Positions 6,250 through 13,894 are shown, numbered from the stretch's first letter. The stretch is 18,556 nt of DNA from Aalborgiella sp040079635 (GCA_040079635.1 JBEBJY010000056.1:1-18556); one strand, 5' to 3'. Notes: generated from the letters alone by a model not told the origin. Translations and numbers: made by a program.

Positions 6250-6744
6250 ATGACATCAACTTTCAGCGCAAAACCCGCTGACGTAGTGCACGAGTGGTTT
6301 GTGATTGACGCGACCGACAAGGTCCTCGGACGAGTAGCCAGCGAAGTTGCTCTCCGTTTACGCGGCAAACACAAGGCCATTTATACGCCTCACGTCGACA
6401 CCGGTGACTACATGGTCATCATCAATGCTGCTCACCTGCGTGTGACTGGCGCCAAGACTTTGGACAAAATTTATTACCGCCACTCTGGTTATCCAGGCGG
6501 TATTTACCAAACCAACTTCAAAGACATGCAAGCAAAACACCCTGGCCGCGCTTTGGAAAAAGCCGTCAAAGGTATGTTGCCAAAAGGCCCATTGGGCTAC
6601 GCCATGATCAAGAAGCTCAAAGTGTACGGTGGTGCTGAGCACCCGCACACGGCACAGCAACCTAAAGTGTTGGATATTCAAGGCATGTCTGACAATGCCG
6701 CAAAAGCCGCTAATAAAGCGTCCAATAAAGGAGCCGCAAAATGA
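6250..6744 (+). CDS. rplM: 50S ribosomal protein L13
   Basis: L13 is an early-assembling protein of the large ribosomal subunit that binds 23S rRNA. Recognisable segments are WFVIDATDKVLGRVAS (residues 16-31), LRGKHKAIYTPHVDTGDYMVIINA, KIYYRHSGYPGG, and MLPKGPLGYAMIKKLKVYGGAEHPHTAQQP. At 164 residues it is about 20 longer than E. coli L13 (142), through a short N-terminal extension and an Ala/Lys/Asn-rich tail (AAKAANKASNKGAAK). The start at 6250 is preceded by a modest purine stretch (AAAGAGAAAA). The stop overlaps the rpsI start in ATGA, and the rpsI ribosome binding site (AAAGGAG) lies inside the tail codons, so the pair is translationally coupled in the standard order. Confidence 0.98.
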   Translation: MTSTFSAKPADVVHEWFVIDATDKVLGRVASEVALRLRGKHKAIYTPHVDTGDYMVIINAAHLRVTGAKTLDKIYYRHSGYPGGIYQTNFKDMQAKHPGRALEKAVKGMLPKGPLGYAMIKKLKVYGGAEHPHTAQQPKVLDIQGMSDNAAKAANKASNKGAAK

Positions 6745-7133
6745 TCGGTGATTGGAACAACGGAACCGGCCGTCGCAAATCTAGCGTCGCCCGTGTTTTC
6801 ATCAAAAAAGGCTCAGGCCAAATCAAGGTCAATGGTAAAGACATCGCCGAGTACTTCGGCCGTGCGACTTCTATCATGATCGTGAAGCAACCCTTGATGT
6901 TGACTAACCACGCTGAAACGTTTGACATCATGGTCAACGTCGCTGGCGGCGGTGAGTCTGGTCAAGCAGGTGCAACACGCCACGGTATCACCCGTGCGTT
7001 GATGGACTATGACTTGACATTGAAACCTGAGCTGTCAAAAGCTGGCTTCGTCACACGTGATTCACGTGAAGTTGAGCGTAAAAAGGTCGGTTTGCGTTCA
7101 GCACGCCGCCGCAAGCAGTTCAGCAAGCGTTAA
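6741..7133 (+). CDS. rpsI: 30S ribosomal protein S9
   Basis: S9 is a protein of the small ribosomal subunit head whose C-terminal tail reaches the P-site tRNA. The 130-residue sequence shows GTGRRKSSVARVF (8-20), GGGESGQAGATRHGITRAL and the basic end DSREVERKKVGLRSARRRKQFSKR, with the invariant final Ser-Lys-Arg. A strong Shine-Dalgarno (AAAGGAG) lies 8 bases before the ATG, inside rplM. Two hairpins, the second a strong terminator, follow the stop codon and end the operon. Confidence 0.98.
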   Translation: MIGDWNNGTGRRKSSVARVFIKKGSGQIKVNGKDIAEYFGRATSIMIVKQPLMLTNHAETFDIMVNVAGGGESGQAGATRHGITRALMDYDLTLKPELSKAGFVTRDSREVERKKVGLRSARRRKQFSKR

Positions 7134-7145
7134 AAAATGCATCGA

Positions 7146-7169
7146 CTGCAATTACTTTTGTAGTTGCAG
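7146..7169 (+). terminator. First hairpin after rpsI
   Basis: CTGCAATTAC (7146-7155) pairs with GTAGTTGCAG (7160-7169) over 10 bp with one G-U pair and a TTTT loop. It sits 12 bases after the rpsI stop and has no T-run behind it, so it may protect the mRNA 3' end or pause polymerase before the stronger terminator. Confidence 0.55.
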
Positions 7170-7186
7170 CTGTACTTGCTACCGTT

Positions 7187-7226
7187 ACAAAGCCGCACAA
7201 GTCAAACTTGATGCGGCTTTGTTATT
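7187..7226 (+). terminator. Rho-independent terminator of rplM-rpsI
   Basis: CAAAGCCGCA (7187-7196) pairs with TGCGGCTTTG (7211-7220). Inside, CAAGT pairs with ACTTG around a three-base loop, with one unpaired A. The stem is followed by TTATTT. This is the strongest terminator in the window. Confidence 0.85.
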
Positions 7227-7262
7227 TAAGCTTATATACAAGAATCCTCTCGATAATCCACC

Positions 7263-7970
7263 ATGCGTTTTCGTTTGCTTCGCCGTCGTTTAACCATCAG
7301 TGCCCCCAGCATGACCGTTCGTGGTGCCTTGCCGTGGCCGTTGCGGTGGGTAGCGCTGGCGCTGATGCTGGGTTTTTCCGCCGCGATTGGGTTGTGGGCT
7401 TTTGAGTTTGGCAAAAGCATTGCGGGCCTCGACCGCGATGCAAAAGAAGAATTGCTCAAACTGCGCACCGAAGTAGCGCAGCTGCGCCAAGAAAACGACA
7501 AGAACCTGTCCATCGTCAATACGTCAGGCTTGACACTGGTGACCGAGAAGGCCGAAAAAGACAAGCTCAATGCCCAGCTCAAACAGCTGGAAGCAGACAA
7601 CAGAGCACTGCGTGACGACCTTGGTTTTTTTGAAAAACTCACCAATGCTGGCAATGCTGAGAGTCTGGCTATACGTAGCTTGCAGGCAGAATTGGTCGCT
7701 GGCGATCAGCTCAAATGGCAAGCCCTCGTGATTCAGCCTGTTAAAAATGCACCCGAATTCAAAGGCAAATTGGAATTGACATTTTCTGGCATGCTAAACG
7801 GCAAACCTTGGAGTATGACCTTGCCTGGTGGCGCTGTGCCGCTGCAAGTGACGCAGTACAAGCGTGCTGAAGGTTTAGTTGATTTACCGCCACAAGTCAT
7901 CGTTAAAGCCGTTTCAGCCAAGGTGCTAGAAGGCAACACTTCTAAAGCCATGTTGGCTATAACGTTGTAA
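7263..7970 (+). CDS. Membrane-anchored coiled-coil protein, DUF6776-like
   Basis: A 235-residue protein. A basic N-terminus is followed by one membrane segment (about residues 26-48, WPLRWVALALMLGFSAAIGLWAF), then a heptad-rich coiled coil (about 58-122, EELLKLRTEVAQLRQENDK and onwards) and a C-terminal globular, mostly beta-like domain (about 140-235). The order fits a type II inner-membrane protein with its coiled coil in the periplasm. It resembles the DUF6776 family, which I recall next to bactofilin genes in Burkholderiales, but its biochemical role is unknown to me. The ATG has no clear Shine-Dalgarno. It begins 37 bases after the rpsI terminator, and the bactofilin gene starts 58 bases after its stop. 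An envelope or cytoskeleton-anchoring role is inferred only from that neighbour. Confidence 0.75.
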   Translation: MRFRLLRRRLTISAPSMTVRGALPWPLRWVALALMLGFSAAIGLWAFEFGKSIAGLDRDAKEELLKLRTEVAQLRQENDKNLSIVNTSGLTLVTEKAEKDKLNAQLKQLEADNRALRDDLGFFEKLTNAGNAESLAIRSLQAELVAGDQLKWQALVIQPVKNAPEFKGKLELTFSGMLNGKPWSMTLPGGAVPLQVTQYKRAEGLVDLPPQVIVKAVSAKVLEGNTSKAMLAITL

Positions 7971-8028
7971 GATGGAAAACCACGCTTTTAGTGCCTGAAA
8001 ACCCCGCAACGGTAAAAATGGAGTATTT

Positions 8029-8433
8029 ATGTTTGCAAAAAAGAAACAACCACCTATTAAAAGTTTGATTGCCGTTGGCAGCCACATTGAAGGTAATCTG
8101 AAGTTCACCGATGGCTTGCGCGTTGATGGCGAAATCACGGGAGATATCCGCTCAAACTCAGACCACCCGAGTATTTTGGTGATTTCTGAGACGGCCACCG
8201 TGACGGGTCAAATTTTTGCGGATCACGTCATTATCAACGGCCGCGTGAACGGTCCTGTGCATGCCACGCAGATGTTGGAGTTGCAACCCAAAGCGCAAAT
8301 CGTTGGGGACGTGTTCTACAAAGCTTTAGAAATGCACCAGGGCGCGGTAATCACAGGCTTACTACAACCGTCCTTGCAAGGCTTTGATGTCGATGTCAAA
8401 ACCACGCTCAAATTGGCTGCGAACAACCAATAA
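8029..8433 (+). CDS. Bactofilin (polymer-forming cytoskeletal protein)
   Basis: Bactofilins polymerise without nucleotide and organise envelope growth, stalks or cell shape. The 134-residue protein has the single bactofilin domain (about 14-115), a right-handed beta-helix with repeats seen as GSHIEGNLKFTDGLRVDGEITGDI, ATVTGQIFADHVIINGRVNGPV and LELQPKAQIVGDVFYKAL. Each turn ends in a glycine-hydrophobic pattern. The N-terminus (MFAKKKQPPI) is short, basic and disordered-looking, similar to membrane-targeting tails in the family. GGAG sits 6 bases before the ATG. The upstream membrane coiled-coil gene and the nearby M23 peptidase and anmK genes make a link to peptidoglycan synthesis or turnover reasonable; bactofilin genes lie beside M23 peptidase genes in several bacteria. 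Confidence 0.93.
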   Translation: MFAKKKQPPIKSLIAVGSHIEGNLKFTDGLRVDGEITGDIRSNSDHPSILVISETATVTGQIFADHVIINGRVNGPVHATQMLELQPKAQIVGDVFYKALEMHQGAVITGLLQPSLQGFDVDVKTTLKLAANNQ

Positions 8434-8475
8434 AACCGAAGTAACCCTATCGTCAAACATGGTTTAAGCGTGTTT

Positions 8476-8504
8476 TTGCCGGCAACGGCAATTCCCGATA
8501 AAAT
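8476..8504 (+). promoter_or_regulatory. Probable erpA promoter
   Basis: TTGCCG (8476-8481) and TAAAAT (8499-8504) are separated by 17 bases, a good sigma-70 arrangement. Transcription would start near 8511, about 48 bases before the erpA ATG. No IscR-type operator was recognised. Confidence 0.55.
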
Positions 8505-8517
8505 TACTTAACTATTA

Positions 8518-8540
8518 AATTTCAAGCTTTTATTGAAATT
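8518..8540 (+). promoter_or_regulatory. Hairpin in the erpA leader
   Basis: AATTTCAA (8518-8525) and TTGAAATT (8533-8540) form a perfect 8-bp inverted repeat with a 7-base loop. It ends 8 bases before the GGAG ribosome binding site of erpA. It could be an RNA stem near the 5' end of the message or a DNA operator. Confidence 0.45.
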
Positions 8541-8558
8541 CCATTTTTGGAGATCGCC

Positions 8559-8924
8559 ATGAGCGCTGTTGCAGAAAATATTCAACCCCAAATGCCTGAA
8601 CCAATTGTGTTCACCGACAATGCCGCCGCTAAAGTGGCAGACTTGATAGCCGAAGAAGGCAATCCTGATTTGAAATTGCGCGTGTTTGTGCAAGGTGGCG
8701 GTTGTTCAGGCTTTCAATATGGTTTCACGTTTGATGAAATCACCAACGAAGACGACACCACCATGTCAAAAAATGGCGTGTCGCTCTTGATTGATGCGAT
8801 GAGCTACCAATATTTGGTCGGTGCTGAAATTGACTACAAAGAAGACTTGCAAGGTGCGCAATTCGTCATCAAAAACCCAAATGCGACAACCACTTGCGGT
8901 TGCGGATCAAGCTTCAGCGCTTAA
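8559..8924 (+). CDS. erpA: Iron-sulfur cluster insertion protein ErpA
   Basis: ErpA is an A-type carrier that delivers Fe-S clusters to apoproteins, in E. coli to the isoprenoid synthesis enzymes IspG and IspH. The 121-residue protein has the three cluster ligands C49 in QGGGCSGFQYGF, and C113 and C115 in the C-terminal TTCGCGSSFSA. The surrounding sequence (LKLRVFVQGGGCSG, YQYLVGAEIDY, FVIKNPNATTTCGCGSSF) is very close to E. coli ErpA as I remember it, rather than IscA or SufA. I start at ATG 8559, which has GGAG 6 bases upstream; a TTG 12 bases earlier overlaps that site. The gene appears to have its own promoter. It converges on anmK with a 12-bp stem between them. Confidence 0.95.
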   Translation: MSAVAENIQPQMPEPIVFTDNAAAKVADLIAEEGNPDLKLRVFVQGGGCSGFQYGFTFDEITNEDDTTMSKNGVSLLIDAMSYQYLVGAEIDYKEDLQGAQFVIKNPNATTTCGCGSSFSA

Positions 8925-8948
8925 ACAAATACGGTGAATTCATCCATT

Positions 8949-8975
8949 GATTTACCTAGCTAAGCTGGGTAAATC
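8949..8975. terminator. Inverted repeat between convergent erpA and anmK
   Basis: A 27-base inverted repeat with about 12 paired bases: GATTTACC (8949-8956) against GGTAAATC (8968-8975), with an AGC/GCT inner stem and a 3-base loop. It starts 24 bases after the erpA stop and includes the anmK stop codon. There is no T-run on either side, so it could be a weak bidirectional terminator or a 3'-end stabiliser. Confidence 0.5.
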
Positions 8976-10093
8976 GCACCTAAGATACGGGAGCCTTGTG
9001 CTCCCGTGACGCTTTTATAGCTCGCTGTTTCACGCAGAATGGCTTTTCTGGCCAACCATGCAAAGGCAGCAGCCTCAACCTGCAAAGGCGGCAGGGCAAA
9101 TGCTTCCGAGCTGGTAACTGTCCAGTTTGACAATGCCGCTTGCAAGCGTCGCATGAGATACCCATTCAAAGCACCGCCACCGCAAATAATCAATGTTTTG
9201 CTATGATTTTTATCAAATTCAGCATAAGTCATTGCATTTTTGGCGCAAGATAAGGCTGTAAATTCTGTCAATGTTGCTTGCACATCTTGGGGCGAAACAC
9301 CCTCAAAGCCCTGCATCTGCTGCTGAAGCCATGATGCATTGAACAAATCGCGCCCTGTACTTTTAGGCGGTTTTTTGTCGATAAATGGCTCAGACATCAG
9401 CTGCTCCAGCAAAGCTTGATTCACCTGGCCAGAAGCCGCCCAAGCACCATTTGCATCAAAGAGCTGACTGGTGTGCAGGTGACACCAATAATCCATCAAA
9501 GCATTGCCTGGCCCGCAATCAAAACCCAGCACGGGTTCGCTCACGCCTAAAACACTGAGGTTTGATATGCCACCGATGTTGAGGACAGCGACCGCGTGGT
9601 TTTGACGCCCGAACACGCCTTGGTGAAACGCGGGCACCAAGGGTGCGCCTTGGCCACCGGCAGCGACATCTCGGCTCCTAAAATCCGCAACCACATCAAT
9701 TCCGGTTAATTCGGCAAGTAGCGCTGGATTATTCAGCTGCAAGGTGTAGCCTGTGCCATCAAACTCACTTGGTCGATGTCGCACGGTTTGACCATGTGCG
9801 CCGATAGCACGAATATCGGTGGGCTTGAGGTTTGATTGGGCCAGCAACTGACCTACAACCTGCGCATAAACACGCGTTAATGCGTTGGCGGCGAGTGCGG
9901 CTCGGTGCAACTCGTTGTCGCCAGCCGAATTGAGTGCTAAAAGCTCTGAGCGTAGCTCCGCAGGAAAAGGTGCACTTGAAAATGCGCTAACTTTGGCCGC
10001 TAGATTAGAAGATGTTCCAGAAAAATCATAAATAACGCCATCCACACCATCTAATGATGTACCAGACATCAAGCCGATGTAGCGCTCCAGCAT
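8960..10093 (-). CDS. anmK: Anhydro-N-acetylmuramic acid kinase
   Basis: AnmK phosphorylates and hydrolyses 1,6-anhydro-MurNAc to MurNAc-6-phosphate, a cytoplasmic step of peptidoglycan recycling. The protein has 377 residues from the ATG at 10093, close to the 369 of E. coli. Family motifs are GLMSGTSLDGVDG (7-19), GAHGQTVRH, VVADFRSRDVAAGGQGAPLVPAFH, VLNIGGISNLSVLG, GFDCGPGNALMDYW, and the C-terminal IICGGGALN with VTGAQGSRILGAIYPA. An in-frame TTG 7 codons upstream would overlap the preceding gene and is not favoured. The start lies 4 bases after the stop of an M23 endopeptidase gene, so a cell-wall-cutting enzyme and a recycling enzyme share an operon. No murQ or other recycling gene is in the window. 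Confidence 0.95.
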   Translation of the reverse strand: MLERYIGLMSGTSLDGVDGVIYDFSGTSSNLAAKVSAFSSAPFPAELRSELLALNSAGDNELHRAALAANALTRVYAQVVGQLLAQSNLKPTDIRAIGAHGQTVRHRPSEFDGTGYTLQLNNPALLAELTGIDVVADFRSRDVAAGGQGAPLVPAFHQGVFGRQNHAVAVLNIGGISNLSVLGVSEPVLGFDCGPGNALMDYWCHLHTSQLFDANGAWAASGQVNQALLEQLMSEPFIDKKPPKSTGRDLFNASWLQQQMQGFEGVSPQDVQATLTEFTALSCAKNAMTYAEFDKNHSKTLIICGGGALNGYLMRRLQAALSNWTVTSSEAFALPPLQVEAAAFAWLARKAILRETASYKSVTGAQGSRILGAIYPA

Positions 10094-10097
10094 CTGA

Positions 10098-11468
10098 TTA
10101 TTCAGCGCGGGCAAGTCTCACAGATGCCGCTTGCGTCAGTTGACTGCGCATGGTGACAGAAGTTCTGTCAAAGACAGGTTTTGCCGCTGCCGACAAAGGC
10201 TGTGAGCCGCCGCCTTCCGCCACCAGCGTTAGCGGGTCTCTGTGCTCGCCGTCCACACGGAATTCAAAGTGCAAATGTGGCCCAGTGCTAAAACCGGTGG
10301 AACCAACTGCGCCAATCAACTGGCCTTGCTCTACTTTTTGACCTTTTTGAACACCAATACGGCTCAAGTGCGCAAACACCGTGCTTTTACCGTCGCGGTG
10401 CTTGATTTCGATCACATTGCCATAACCGCGCTGTGTGCCTGCGAACTCCACCACGCCATCACCCACGGTGCGAATAGGCGTGCCTGTAGGCGCTGCGTAG
10501 TCTATGCCTTTGTGGGCGCGTTTGTCGTTGGTGATGGGGTGTATGCGAATGCCGTAGCCGCTGGACATGCGGGTAAATTCAAGCGGTGATGCCAAGAATG
10601 CTTTGCGCAAGCTTTGCCCATCAAAGGTGTAATACTGGCCTTTGCTGCTCGATGCATCTTGAAAAAACACGGCTTGGTTGGATTTGCCGTTGTTAACAAA
10701 CTCAGCACTCAGCACCTTGCCGCTGCGCATGCTTTCGCCATCGGCTTGCAAATCTTCATAAACCACCGAAAGCCGGTCACCCTTGCGCAAAGCACGGTGA
10801 AAATCGATTTGACCTGAAAAGATTTCTGCCAATTGCACAGCCACTGTATCGGGAATACTTGCCTCATCGGTCGCAGCAAACAGCGACGAGCTGATGGTGG
10901 CACTGCCCAAAGCCTGCACAGAAACCAAGGGCGCTGACTCTAGGCGAGTGACAAATCCTGCCTCTGTTCGCTCAATGATCAAACGCTGAAACGTGTCGTC
11001 CGCGTCTTTATTGACCCAGCGTGCCGTTAATTTCTGCAACCCATGGCTGCCATTGGCTTCGACAGACACCAAGCGACCTGTGCGCCCCAGCAGTGATTGA
11101 TGCAAGTCTTTGTTGCTGCGCAAATACGCTGCAGCCGCGCTGTCAAACAAACCTAAACGCTTTAGCAGCGTCTCAGCCGTGTCATTAGAGCGGGTCGTGG
11201 TCGTGCGAAACAGGGTTAATGGCGCAGCGGGCAAGGCAGCAAATGTTTGCTGCGCTTGCGGCAAAGCCAAGTCTTCAAGAATCTCGCGCACAACGACGTC
11301 GTTGCTACTGGATTCAATAGAAGCCAAAGCAAACGCGCCGCCACCCATTGACAACAACACAGCGGCAACTGCCGCCGCTAAGCGCTTTGGATGGCGATGG
11401 ATGCTTTGCACAGCTTGGTGAAAAGCTGTTTGTATGGCGGCTTGCGCTGTACTTTGAAAATGAGTCAA
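10098..11468 (-). CDS. M23-family peptidoglycan endopeptidase (MepM-like)
   Basis: A membrane-anchored LytM-type metallopeptidase of 456 residues that probably cuts peptide cross-links in peptidoglycan. One hydrophobic segment lies at about 30-50 (signal anchor). A central region of about 150-300 includes a domain like the one preceding LytM in MepM/YebA. The peptidase domain covers about 300-420. Zinc ligands are H319 and D323 in HKGIDYAAPTGTP and H400 of the HLHFEF motif, with H367 in FAHLSR as catalytic His, so it looks active. The start is a TTG at 11468 with AGGCGG about 9 bases upstream; a GTG at 11411 is an alternative. It is divergent from tyrS and directly precedes anmK (4-base gap), giving a cell-wall turnover pair. 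Confidence 0.92.
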   Translation of the reverse strand: MTHFQSTAQAAIQTAFHQAVQSIHRHPKRLAAAVAAVLLSMGGGAFALASIESSSNDVVVREILEDLALPQAQQTFAALPAAPLTLFRTTTTRSNDTAETLLKRLGLFDSAAAAYLRSNKDLHQSLLGRTGRLVSVEANGSHGLQKLTARWVNKDADDTFQRLIIERTEAGFVTRLESAPLVSVQALGSATISSSLFAATDEASIPDTVAVQLAEIFSGQIDFHRALRKGDRLSVVYEDLQADGESMRSGKVLSAEFVNNGKSNQAVFFQDASSSKGQYYTFDGQSLRKAFLASPLEFTRMSSGYGIRIHPITNDKRAHKGIDYAAPTGTPIRTVGDGVVEFAGTQRGYGNVIEIKHRDGKSTVFAHLSRIGVQKGQKVEQGQLIGAVGSTGFSTGPHLHFEFRVDGEHRDPLTLVAEGGGSQPLSAAAKPVFDRTSVTMRSQLTQAASVRLARAE

Positions 11469-11635
11469 ATCTAAAACCGCCTAAAACGACACACACGGCT
11501 AAGTGCGTGGTATGAATGAATAAGCGCCATTGCTGCGTAAATTTATGAGCAAGTCAATGACGGCGATAAAATGGGGGTGCCTGTAGGCAACATCTTACAG
11601 TATAGCGCTTCCATGCTTTTTTACAAAATACTTAT

Positions 11636-12901
11636 ATGAATCAATTACATAGCTCACAAACTGATACAAATGGTTCATCTACCGAGCTCTCGGACTCGGT
11701 CAAAGAAGCCTTGAGTATTAGCCTGCGCGGCTGTGATGAGCTGTTGCCGCAGGCGGATTGGATCAAAAAACTGGTCAAATCTGAGGCAACAAAGACCCCG
11801 TTGCGCATCAAACTGGGTTTAGACCCGACAGCGCCTGACATTCACATCGGCCACACCGTCGTTTTGAACAAAATGCGCCAATTGCAAGATTTGGGGCACA
11901 CCGTTATCTTTTTGATTGGTGATTTCACCAGTTTGATTGGCGACCCATCAGGCCGCAACAGCACCCGCCCACCATTGACGCGTGAGCAAATTGAGGTCAA
12001 TGCGCAAACTTATTACCGCCAAGCGTCTATGGTGCTAGATCCGTCAAAAACCGAAATCCGCTACAACAGCGAATGGGGCGACGCACTCGGCTCGCGCGGC
12101 ATGATTGAGCTATCCGCCAAATACACAGTGGCGCGCATGATGGAGCGCAATGACTTCAACGACCGCTTCAAGTCCGGCACGCCCATCAGCGTGCATGAGT
12201 TTTTGTACCCGCTGATGCAAGGTTACGACTCTGTGGCGCTGAAATCTGACCTAGAACTGGGCGGCACGGACCAAAAGTTCAACCTCTTGGTTGGTCGTCA
12301 TTTGCAACAAGAATACGGCCAAGAGCCGCAGTGCATTTTGACAATGCCTTTGCTGGAAGGCTTGGACGGCGTTGAAAAAATGTCAAAAAGCAAAAACAAC
12401 TACATCGGCATTTCAGAGGATGCCAACACCATGTTTGCCAAGGTGCTGAGCATTTCTGACGTGCTGATGTGGCGCTGGTACACGCTGCTAAGTTTCAAAT
12501 CCGAAGCCGCCATCGAAGCCCTGAAAGCTGAAATCACCGCTGGCCGCAACCCCAAAGACGCCAAAGTCGCCCTGGCCAAAGAAATCACCGCCCGTTTTCA
12601 CAGCGCAGCGGCAGCTGATGCGGCAGAGCAAGACTTCATCAACCGCAGCAAAGGCGGCGTGCCTGATGAAATCACTGAAATCAGCCTCCCATTAGGTGAA
12701 GGTGGTGCAGCTGTTGGCATAGGCGCCTTGCTGAAAATGGCTAACTTGGCAGCCTCCAGCGGCGAAGGCAACCGCCTGATCGACGGCGGCGGCGTGCGCG
12801 TGGACTCCAATGTGGTGAGCGACAAAGGCCTGAAACTAGGCGCAGGCGTTTACGTGCTGCAGGTGGGGAAACGCAAATTTGCCAAGGTGACTTTGGGCTA
12901 A
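11636..12901 (+). CDS. tyrS: Tyrosyl-tRNA synthetase
   Basis: A class I aminoacyl-tRNA synthetase that charges tRNA-Tyr. The 421-residue protein has the HIGH motif in GLDPTAPDIHIGHTVVLNKM, the tyrosine pocket and dimer region (FLIGDFTSLIGDPSGRN, YPLMQGYDSVAL, ELGGTDQKFNLLVGR) and the KMSKS loop in GVEKMSKSKNN. A C-terminal S4-like RNA-binding domain (about 360-420) contains NRLIDGGGVRVDSNVVSD. The HIGH context and length fit the TyrRS form common in betaproteobacteria (TyrZ-like) rather than the E. coli type. The ATG has no clear Shine-Dalgarno. The 167-base divergent gap to the M23 gene has a possible -10 (TAAAAT, 11567-11572) with no good -35. No T-box leader was seen. Confidence 0.97.
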   Translation: MNQLHSSQTDTNGSSTELSDSVKEALSISLRGCDELLPQADWIKKLVKSEATKTPLRIKLGLDPTAPDIHIGHTVVLNKMRQLQDLGHTVIFLIGDFTSLIGDPSGRNSTRPPLTREQIEVNAQTYYRQASMVLDPSKTEIRYNSEWGDALGSRGMIELSAKYTVARMMERNDFNDRFKSGTPISVHEFLYPLMQGYDSVALKSDLELGGTDQKFNLLVGRHLQQEYGQEPQCILTMPLLEGLDGVEKMSKSKNNYIGISEDANTMFAKVLSISDVLMWRWYTLLSFKSEAAIEALKAEITAGRNPKDAKVALAKEITARFHSAAAADAAEQDFINRSKGGVPDEITEISLPLGEGGAAVGIGALLKMANLAASSGEGNRLIDGGGVRVDSNVVSDKGLKLGAGVYVLQVGKRKFAKVTLG

Positions 12902-12922
12902 TCTTCTGTTGATTTGGCCTAA

Positions 12923-13015
12923 TTTTGCTATATTATTGATAGCTTCTTAGGCAATAAATACGCCGGCTAGAGGCATATTTGACACCTTAAAATCACTATT
13001 ATTTTGATAGCAAAA
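12923..13015 (+). repeat. Interspersed repeat copy B, with terminal inverted repeats
   Basis: The core (12927-12977) reads GCTAT, 7 bases, ATAGC, 5 bases, then AGGCAATAAATACGCCGG and CTAGAGGCATA, and shares nearly all of that with copy A. A larger unit is suggested by TTTTGCTAT at 12923-12931 and its exact inverse ATAGCAAAA at 13007-13015. The right end also has CTAT, 7 bases, ATAG. The 93-bp unit fills most of the gap between convergent tyrS and the CoA-transferase gene, and its right end touches that gene's stop codon. Confidence 0.8.
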
Positions 13016-13882
13016 CTAGGGTGCCAAGGTATGCAGCGGAATATCGTGCTGCACAGCCAAAACGTCTAGTTGTTTGCGGGTTTTATTGGCTATCCATACA
13101 GCTATTGTCGCATGCGTTTGAGGGGAAAACATGGTTTTCATGCTTTCCATGTTGACGCCAGCAAGTGCGCACAACGACGCTGCAAAATGCGGCTCTAGCG
13201 CTGCGACGGCGACGCGGCCATCTTTACAGGCATAGATTTTGTAACCCGCATGGCCACCACCGACGGCTGCGCCTGGCTGGGTTAAGCCCCAAGTGCGGGG
13301 CAGGCCGATGTAAGCGGCGGCTTCTGACAAGGCAACTTCTAAATAAATGCCTTTGGATTTTGTGCGTTGCGTCAAAACAGCTTGCAAGACGGCCTCGGTC
13401 GCCATCAGCGAGCCACCCATGTCCGCGTACAGACTGGCGGGAAGTTCTAGGCCGGGAATCAGGTCATTTTCAGCCATGTAGGTCAAATCATGGCCGGGTT
13501 CTTCCGCCCGTGCACCGGGTGCGCCGACAATGGCGACCACGCTGAGCTGTGGGTATTGTTGGTGCAAATCTTTCCAAACCAAACCTAGCTTTTTCAACGC
13601 TGAGGGGCGAAATGAGGTGAGCAGCACATCGGTTTTAGCCAGTTCGCGGTGCAAAGCGCGTTGCCCTAGCTCGGTTTTGAGGTCAGCTTTGGCGACGCGC
13701 ACACCTTTATGTAGCTGGGTATAGGCGTTTTGGTTGTACAAACCCATGGGGTCGCCGCTAGGGGGTTCTAGTTTGACGCAGCTTGCGCCCATGGCTTTGC
13801 ATCGCATCAGCGCGGCGGGGCCAGGTAAGTTTAGGCTTAGGCTAAGGACGCGAACGCCTTTGAGTGCTTTTGGAATGCTCAA
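13016..13882 (-). CDS. CoA-transferase family III (CaiB/BaiF) protein, short form
   Basis: Family III enzymes move CoA between acyl groups or, in the racemase branch, epimerise 2-methylacyl-CoAs. Seen here are the N-terminal Rossmann-like part (KGVRVLSLSLNLPGPAALM), the CoA-binding KLEPPSGDPM (38-46), LLTSFRPSALKKLGL and the catalytic D132 in EEPGHDLTYMAEND, followed by GGSLMATEAVLQA and EVALSEAA. At 288 residues it is shorter than typical members (about 360-400), with the loss mainly in the C-terminal half. The start appears to be a TTG at 13882, because an in-frame stop lies six codons upstream and the next ATG is at residue 26. It is the third gene of an operon after the FecR-domain and OmpA-like genes (12-base gap), an unexpected neighbour for a CoA enzyme. 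Substrate is unknown. Confidence 0.85.
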   Translation of the reverse strand: MSIPKALKGVRVLSLSLNLPGPAALMRCKAMGASCVKLEPPSGDPMGLYNQNAYTQLHKGVRVAKADLKTELGQRALHRELAKTDVLLTSFRPSALKKLGLVWKDLHQQYPQLSVVAIVGAPGARAEEPGHDLTYMAENDLIPGLELPASLYADMGGSLMATEAVLQAVLTQRTKSKGIYLEVALSEAAAYIGLPRTWGLTQPGAAVGGGHAGYKIYACKDGRVAVAALEPHFAASLCALAGVNMESMKTMFSPQTHATIAVWIANKTRKQLDVLAVQHDIPLHTLAP

Positions 13883-13894
13883 AATTATGCGGAA

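Noticed and set aside
9194..9210. TTTTGCTAT followed by an ATC after 7 bases inside anmK, like the end of repeat copy B
   Set aside because: Only one arm matches, the second arm and the AGGCAATAAATA core are missing, and the coding context is normal.
10094..10114. TTG start of anmK seven codons upstream
   Set aside because: It overlaps the end of the M23 gene, and the ATG at 10093 gives a length close to known AnmK proteins.
11469..11635. Possible T-box or other riboswitch upstream of tyrS
   Set aside because: No T-box motif or convincing terminator/antiterminator pair was visible, and T-boxes are not expected in this group.
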